Shown: piece after piece, positions 16,052-20,189 of the stretch
How the letters are laid out: every line of letters begins with the position of its first letter
How positions within the stretch are numbered: the first letter of the stretch is position 1
Notes under the pieces: model-generated
The model's database searches: none
Told to the model about the DNA's origin: nothing
What the model saw: the letters and a program-made list of their open reading frames with translations, nothing else
Made by a program: the position numbers and the translations under genes
NCBI GenBank assembly: GCA_903870955.1
Contig: CAIQEX010000382.1
Coordinates: forward strand, 1-20,189
Direction of reading: 5' to 3'
Length of the DNA stretch: 20,189 nt
Source of the DNA: an uncultured beta proteobacterium
Lineage (GTDB): Bacteria; Pseudomonadota; Gammaproteobacteria; Burkholderiales; Burkholderiaceae_C

Positions 16052-17182
16052 TCACAAACCGGATTTGAACTTGGTATACAGGCGCGTCATGATGCGCCTT
16101 GTGTCGGCCTTGCGGACTTCATAAAACTGCGCTTTGTTGGCCAAATAGTCCTCTGGCGGAAAGGCAATGGGGTTGGCCAGAACTTCGGGTTTGATGAACT
16201 TGCGCGCAGCCAGGTTGGGGCTGGTAAACATGACCTTGTTGGTAATTTCCGCCTGCACTTGCGGTCGCAATATGTAGTTAATCCAGGCGTGGGCGTACTC
16301 AGGGTGCGGCGCATCGACCGGAATCATCATGGACTCAAAACCAAACTGGCTACCGCCGGGAGGCAATGGCGCTTCGATGTGTATGGCTTTGCCTCCCGCT
16401 TGGGCTTTGCTGTTGGCATTGTTAAAGTCGCCGCTATAGCCCAGCGCGACACATATATTTCCACCCGCTAGGTCGGTGATGTAGCCGTTGTAGCTGAACA
16501 GGGCAATGTCCTGACGCACTTTCTGCAGCATGGCGAAGGCATCGTTGTAGTCAGCCTGGTTGTTGCTGAAAGCCGGCTTGCCCACATACATCAGTGCCGA
16601 AGGAAACAGGTCGCTCGCGGTGTCGAGTATCGAGATACCGCACTTCTTCAGTTTGGCGGTGTATTTCGGGTTGAACACCAGGTCAAATGGATTCGCGGGA
16701 ATCGGATCTGTGCCCAAGGCCGCCTTCACCTTTTCAGCGTTGTAGCCAACGCTCACGGCGCCTCCCAACCACGGCACCATGAACTGGTTGCCCGGGTCCA
16801 GCTTGGACATCAATTGCATCACTGCAGGATGAAGGTTGCCCCACAGCGGCAACTTGCTGCGGTCGAGCTTTTGCACCAGGCCACCGTCCATCATCATGCG
16901 GCCGAAATCACTGCTCGGCACAATGATGTCGTAACCGGTTCGACCCGCAATCATCTTGGCCAGCAAAATTTCATTGGAGTCAAAGTTGTCGTAGTGGACA
17001 CGGATTCCGGTTTCGGCCTCAAAGGCTTTCACCGTGTTCTCGCCGATGTACTCGGACCAGTTATATATATTCAGCACCTTTTCGGGCGCAGCCTGGGCAT
17101 GGCCCGTGTTGGCGCAGAGTGCCAACAGCCCGGCGCTTAAAGCGACCAGACTTCGACGCGTAAATGTTCCATTTAGTGACAT
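16052..17182 (-). CDS. Polyamine ABC transporter periplasmic binding protein (PotF/PotD-like)
   Basis: A 376-residue solute-binding protein of the spermidine/putrescine family, acting in the periplasm to deliver polyamines to an ABC permease. Residues 1-31 form a signal peptide (RRSLVALSAGLLALCANTGHAQA). The mature part begins with the family pattern LNIYNWSEYIGENTVKAFEA, then YDNFDSNEILLAKM and GYDIIVPSSDF, all typical of PotF. Near the C-terminus, WINYILRPQVQAEITN also fits. GGGGAA-like sequence before ATG 17182 supports the start. It begins 17 bp after speB, so the two are probably one operon. Its permease and ATPase genes are not in this window, because the next gene downstream is convergent. 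Putrescine is the likely ligand given the agmatinase next door, but this is inferred from context. Confidence 0.92.
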   Translation of the reverse strand: MSLNGTFTRRSLVALSAGLLALCANTGHAQAAPEKVLNIYNWSEYIGENTVKAFEAETGIRVHYDNFDSNEILLAKMIAGRTGYDIIVPSSDFGRMMMDGGLVQKLDRSKLPLWGNLHPAVMQLMSKLDPGNQFMVPWLGGAVSVGYNAEKVKAALGTDPIPANPFDLVFNPKYTAKLKKCGISILDTASDLFPSALMYVGKPAFSNNQADYNDAFAMLQKVRQDIALFSYNGYITDLAGGNICVALGYSGDFNNANSKAQAGGKAIHIEAPLPPGGSQFGFESMMIPVDAPHPEYAHAWINYILRPQVQAEITNKVMFTSPNLAARKFIKPEVLANPIAFPPEDYLANKAQFYEVRKADTRRIMTRLYTKFKSGL

Positions 17183-17199
17183 GGTTTTCCCCGGAAAAA

Positions 17200-18162
17200 T
17201 TAACTTTTGCTGGCGTGCAGTTCAGACAACAGGCACAGCATTTCGGCACTGATCTGTGCCGCAGCCAGTGCCGTGATTTCGGCATGGTCATAGGCCGGTG
17301 CCACTTCGACCACATCCATGCCCACCCACTGCACACCCACCAGTTTGCGCAAGATGCCCAAGGCCTGCGCCGAACTGAGTCCACCCGACACCGGCGTGCC
17401 GGTACCGGGTGCAAAGGCCGGGTCCAGGCAGTCGATATCAAAGGTCAGGTAGGTCGGACGTTGGCCAACGACGCGGCGAATCTCCTGCGCCGTGGCCGCC
17501 ACGCCATGCTCATGAACCCAGTCCGCGCCCAAAATGTTGACGCCCATGAAGTCTTCGTTCCAGGTGCGAATGCCGACCTGTACCGAGGTGGCGGGGTCAA
17601 TCAGTCCATCGTTGATCGCCTTGTAAAACATGGAGCCGTGGTTCAACGACAGCGGCTCGTCATCGGCCCAAGTGTCGCAGTGGGCATCGAAATGGATGAT
17701 GGACAGGGGCGCGCCATGCCGTTCGGCATGCGCCTTGAGCAGCGGATAAGTAATGTAGTGGTCGCCTCCCAGCGTCAGCATCTGCGCACCAGAGGCCAGA
17801 ATGCTTTGGGCATGCTGGTGGATCGACGAAAAAATGGTCAACGGATTGTGGGTATCCAGCCAGCAATCGCCATAGTCGATCACGCTGAGCCGGTCGCACG
17901 GTCCGTAGCCCCAGGGATGCAGGGGTTCGTTCATCTGCACCGACGCTGCACGAATCGCCGCCGGTCCCAGACGCGCACCGGTGCGATTGGTGGTAGCCAA
18001 GTCCAGCGGCACACCGGACACGACGACCTGTGCGTCAGCCAGATTTTTGGTGTACTGGCGGCGCATGAAAGACAGCACGCCGGCAAAGGTGTTTTCTTTT
18101 TCGTAGCCCCGCTTGTTGCTGCGGGTGATGGCGCTGTCGCCGGTTGGGATGGTGTTTTCCAT
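17200..18162 (-). CDS. speB: Agmatinase (ureohydrolase family)
   Basis: A 320-residue Mn-dependent ureohydrolase. Agmatinase splits agmatine into putrescine and urea; arginase or guanidinobutyrase activity cannot be excluded. Metal-binding motifs are all present: GGDHYITYP, FDAHCDTW (D-A-H-x-D), and FDIDCLDPAFAPGTGTPVSGG, the ureohydrolase signature. The terminal glutamate sits in MDVVEVAPAYD. About 45 residues precede the conserved core, as in many SpeB-like proteins of this clade. The start ATG 18162 has AAGGA five bases upstream. It is the first gene of a unit with the polyamine binding protein, and diverges from a LysR regulator. This layout suggests a regulated agmatine/putrescine pathway. 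A urea-using gene is not in the window. Confidence 0.93.
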   Translation of the reverse strand: MENTIPTGDSAITRSNKRGYEKENTFAGVLSFMRRQYTKNLADAQVVVSGVPLDLATTNRTGARLGPAAIRAASVQMNEPLHPWGYGPCDRLSVIDYGDCWLDTHNPLTIFSSIHQHAQSILASGAQMLTLGGDHYITYPLLKAHAERHGAPLSIIHFDAHCDTWADDEPLSLNHGSMFYKAINDGLIDPATSVQVGIRTWNEDFMGVNILGADWVHEHGVAATAQEIRRVVGQRPTYLTFDIDCLDPAFAPGTGTPVSGGLSSAQALGILRKLVGVQWVGMDVVEVAPAYDHAEITALAAAQISAEMLCLLSELHASKS

Positions 18163-18250
18163 GTTTGTCCTTGAGTGACTTCTATGGTCTTTGATTTACG
18201 CCTGCGAAGCAATTAGCTATGCTGGGTTAGAAATTAAATAAATTAATACC
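18163..18250. promoter_or_regulatory. Divergent speB / LysR control region
   Basis: An 88-bp gap, notably AT-rich close to the LysR start codon (ATTAA-N5-TTAAT at 18233-18247). LysR proteins usually bind in such divergent gaps at T-N11-A sites; a repeated TTAG (18213-18216 and 18227-18230) may be part of one. I cannot fix promoter elements. Confidence 0.4.
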
Positions 18251-19153
18251 ATGCACAAACCGCTGCCGCCGTTCAAGAGCTTGCTGGCCTTCGATGCGGC
18301 GGCTCGCCTGGGAAGTTTTTCCAAAGCCGCAGAGGAGTTGTCACTGACGCAGTCCGCGGTCAGCCAGCAGTTGCTCAAACTCGAAGAGTCGGTTGGCCAA
18401 AGCCTGTTTTTTCGCAATGGCAAGGGCGTAGGGTTGACCGCCGCCGGAGAGCTGTTGCACGAAACGGTGCGTGAGACCCTGGTGCGTCTGGCCGCCGGAC
18501 TGGACCGGATCGAACCCTACAAGAGCAAGGAGTCGCTGCTGATCGCCTGCCCGGCTGACTTTGCCCAAGGCTGGTTGATGCCACGCGTGGCCGCCATGCG
18601 GCGTGACCATCCCGGTATTGAGATCTGGTTTATTACGGAACGCGCGGTGCGTGAAATTGACCGCATCGATGTGGACCTGGTGATTTCCCGCCGTCCCATT
18701 CATACGGCTGATGTGGAGTGCGCGCCGCTGCTGGAGGACTATTCGGTGGCCTTGTGCGGGCCGCTCACCGCGCAGATGATTGGTCAAACACCCTATCCCA
18801 AGGTATTAGAGTGCGCACCGCTATTGATGCTGGAAAGCGAACCACAGTGGGGTGACAAACTGTCGGCCCCAGCCCTGAAGAAAATTCGGATCACCCGCGG
18901 CGCCACCATGGATGACAGCCGCCTGCTTCTCGAAGCCACCATGCGGGAACAAGGCATCAGCTACATGTCGCATGCGGTGGCGGCACAGGCCATTCAGGAA
19001 AAACGCGTGCAGATGCTGCCACAAATACCCACGGTATCCCGGCAACGCTTCTGGCTGATGCGCACCCGTCTGACACCCCGAACGCCCTTTGCGAACCTGG
19101 CATTTCAATGGCTGCTAAAGGAATCCCGCGCGACAAGCGCAAATATGGATTGA
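18251..19153 (+). CDS. LysR-type transcriptional regulator (GcvA-like)
   Basis: A 300-residue LysR regulator. The N-terminal winged helix-turn-helix covers about residues 6-65, with FDAAARLGSFSKAAEELSLT and QSAVSQQLLKLEESVGQSLF, the classic LysR recognition region. The rest is the periplasmic-binding-like effector domain, with SLLIACPADFAQGWLMPRV opening it and a GcvA-like segment following. It reads away from speB across an 88-bp gap, so control of speB and the polyamine binding protein is likely by genomic context; the effector could be agmatine, arginine or putrescine. ATG 18251 has no Shine-Dalgarno sequence and sits in an AT-rich stretch, so translation may be leader-poor. The MgtC-like gene follows 56 bp later and might be co-transcribed. 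Confidence 0.92.
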   Translation: MHKPLPPFKSLLAFDAAARLGSFSKAAEELSLTQSAVSQQLLKLEESVGQSLFFRNGKGVGLTAAGELLHETVRETLVRLAAGLDRIEPYKSKESLLIACPADFAQGWLMPRVAAMRRDHPGIEIWFITERAVREIDRIDVDLVISRRPIHTADVECAPLLEDYSVALCGPLTAQMIGQTPYPKVLECAPLLMLESEPQWGDKLSAPALKKIRITRGATMDDSRLLLEATMREQGISYMSHAVAAQAIQEKRVQMLPQIPTVSRQRFWLMRTRLTPRTPFANLAFQWLLKESRATSANMD

Positions 19154-19209
19154 TAATGATTTGAAGCCCATCGGTGGTCGCACGATGGGCAAACTGGAGT
19201 GGGAGAAAT

Positions 19210-19971
19210 ATGCATGACTTGCTAGCTGCGTTGATGGTCGGATACTGGTCGCCACAAGAGGTGTCCGTCAACCTGATCGTTTTTGCCAACCTGTTTGGCG
19301 CCCTCATTCTGGGTCTTATTGTGGGCTACGAGCGTTCCTACCACGGGCGCGCTGCAGGCATGCGAACCTACGGACTGGTGTGCATGGCGTCCTGTGCCTT
19401 GACCGTGATCGTCGGCTACCCGAGCTTTTGGTACGGGGGTGTTGCACAAGGCTCGCTGCTTGAACATCTGCCGCCCGATCCCACGCGGGTGATTCAGGGC
19501 ATCGTCACCGGGGTGGGCTTCCTGGGCGCTGGCGTGATCATGAGAGAGGGCCTGAACATCAGTGGCCTCACCACCGCCGCATCCATTTGGTCATCCTCGG
19601 CCATCGGCATTCTGGTGGGCATTGGCTTTTATTCCGCCGCGATTCTGCTGACCTTCCTGTCCGCCGGGCTCATGATGTGGGCTGCTATTTTGGAGCGGGC
19701 ACTGCCCTCACGACCCGCCGTCGCCATCCGCATGACGTTTCACAAGGGCTTTGTGCCGAACAAGGCGGTTCTGCAAAAAGCTGCGCTGGAACGCGGCTAC
19801 GAAATTGCCGGTGCCACGTTGCAGATTCAATGCACCGACGATTGCGAGGAATGGCGTTTCATTGCGGTCTTGTTGAACCACAGAGACGCCGTTCCCATAT
19901 CAGAACTGTCGCACGAACTCAGAAAATTTGAAGGGGTGGACAGCTTCAGCCTGTCCCATGCGCGCAACTAG
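19210..19971 (+). CDS. MgtC/SapB family inner-membrane protein
   Basis: A 253-residue membrane protein of the MgtC/SapB family, linked in other bacteria to growth at low magnesium, to intramacrophage survival, and to F1F0-ATPase control. The N-terminal half has four to five helices. Family motifs are LGLIVGYERSYHGRAAGMRT, VTGVGFLGAGVIMREG and GLTTAASIW. The last approximately 80 residues are soluble (ATLQIQCTDDCEEWRFIAVL), resembling the ACT-like C-terminal domain seen in some MgtC proteins. ATG 19210 is preferred over an in-frame GTG at 19174, because GGGAG at 19201-19205 lies just upstream. It could be co-transcribed with the LysR gene. Its physiological role here is unknown; no magnesium-responsive leader was identified. 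Confidence 0.9.
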   Translation: MHDLLAALMVGYWSPQEVSVNLIVFANLFGALILGLIVGYERSYHGRAAGMRTYGLVCMASCALTVIVGYPSFWYGGVAQGSLLEHLPPDPTRVIQGIVTGVGFLGAGVIMREGLNISGLTTAASIWSSSAIGILVGIGFYSAAILLTFLSAGLMMWAAILERALPSRPAVAIRMTFHKGFVPNKAVLQKAALERGYEIAGATLQIQCTDDCEEWRFIAVLLNHRDAVPISELSHELRKFEGVDSFSLSHARN

Positions 19972-20006
19972 CAAAGCCCCTTTTCATTTTTTGGAATAAG
20001 CATAAA

Positions 20007-20189
20007 TTGGAGCTGATCCCCGTCGCCGATTCGGCGCCCACTCCGGTCCACGCCCTGCCCGCCCTGATGCGCATGACGTCGCCCGAGTTGCAGGCATTGA
20101 TAGCCGAGGCCCATCAGGCTAGCCACGCGGGCCAGCCGTATATACAAATGGCAAGCGTCTTCATGCTGAACAACCAGCACGAGGCCGCC
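20007..20189 (+). CDS. Partial ORF of unknown function running off the right edge
   Basis: An open frame of 61 codons from a TTG at 20007 to the window end, starting 35 bp after the MgtC-like gene. The sequence is helical, with MTSPELQALIAEAHQASHAG and YIQMASVFMLNNQHEAA, which resembles the start of a TPR-type repeat protein, but the fragment is too short to assign. GGAA at 19993-19996 might be a weak ribosome binding site, ten bases upstream. ATG 20080 or 20086 are later alternatives. The opposite-strand frame across the same stretch lacks recognisable sequence. Confidence 0.5.
   Translation, partial: MELIPVADSAPTPVHALPALMRMTSPELQALIAEAHQASHAGQPYIQMASVFMLNNQHEAA

Noticed and set aside
1..20189. 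tRNA, rRNA, CRISPR or phage genes
   Set aside because: No cloverleaf with a TTCGA-type loop, no regularly spaced repeats and no integrase or phage structural genes were seen.

Overview
The window looks like a chromosomal segment of a GC-rich betaproteobacterium, most likely Burkholderiales/Comamonadaceae (Rhodoferax- or Polaromonas-like). That placement is inferred from the gene set: a PHA-granule phasin, an adenosylcobalamin-dependent (class II) ribonucleotide reductase, an IorAB-type molybdenum hydroxylase, and HDOD and HD-GYP signalling proteins. There is no rRNA or other phylogenetic marker to confirm it. Genes are densely packed on both strands. I see no tRNA, rRNA, CRISPR array or complete insertion sequence.

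Layout. From 1 to 3430 there is a Bcr/CflA-type drug efflux gene cut by the left edge (minus strand, read directly from the sequence), a divergent fatty-acyl-CoA synthetase-type AMP-binding enzyme, and an exported PEBP (YbhB/YbcL-type) protein. From 3427 to 7135 the minus strand carries a sugar kinase of the fructokinase type, followed by a translationally coupled 2Fe-2S subunit and molybdopterin subunit of an IorAB-like oxidoreductase. A small transaldolase/fructose-6-phosphate-aldolase homologue (7269-7937) diverges from the sugar kinase. A bidirectional terminator separates it from a convergent phasin gene (8025-8582), whose promoter is flanked by two TGC-rich repeats resembling PhaR sites.

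The most striking feature is nrdJ (8790-12365, minus strand). Its reading frame holds a complete 380-residue LAGLIDADG intein (10335-11474) placed directly before the catalytic thiyl-radical cysteine in the N-P-C-G-E motif. The radical cysteine is therefore also the +1 splicing nucleophile, and the reductase cannot be active until the intein leaves. A 400-bp gene-free leader with several inverted repeats lies upstream.

From 12766 to 15982 there is an unrecognised Ser/Ala-rich protein, an HDOD signalling protein and a divergent HD-GYP (c-di-GMP phosphodiesterase-type) protein. From 16052 to 18162 an agmatinase gene (speB) is followed 17 bp later by a polyamine-type periplasmic binding protein, forming an apparent operon with a divergent LysR regulator (18251-19153). 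An MgtC/SapB-type membrane protein follows, then the start of an unidentified ORF that runs off the right edge.

Functional themes are carbon and polyamine catabolism (acyl-CoA synthesis, hexose phosphorylation, C3 transfer, agmatine/putrescine), carbon storage (phasin), and nucleotide synthesis controlled by protein splicing. No multi-gene defence system or wholly novel system was found. The intein in the RNR active site is the most notable element; inteins in RNRs are a known class, so its novelty lies in its details.
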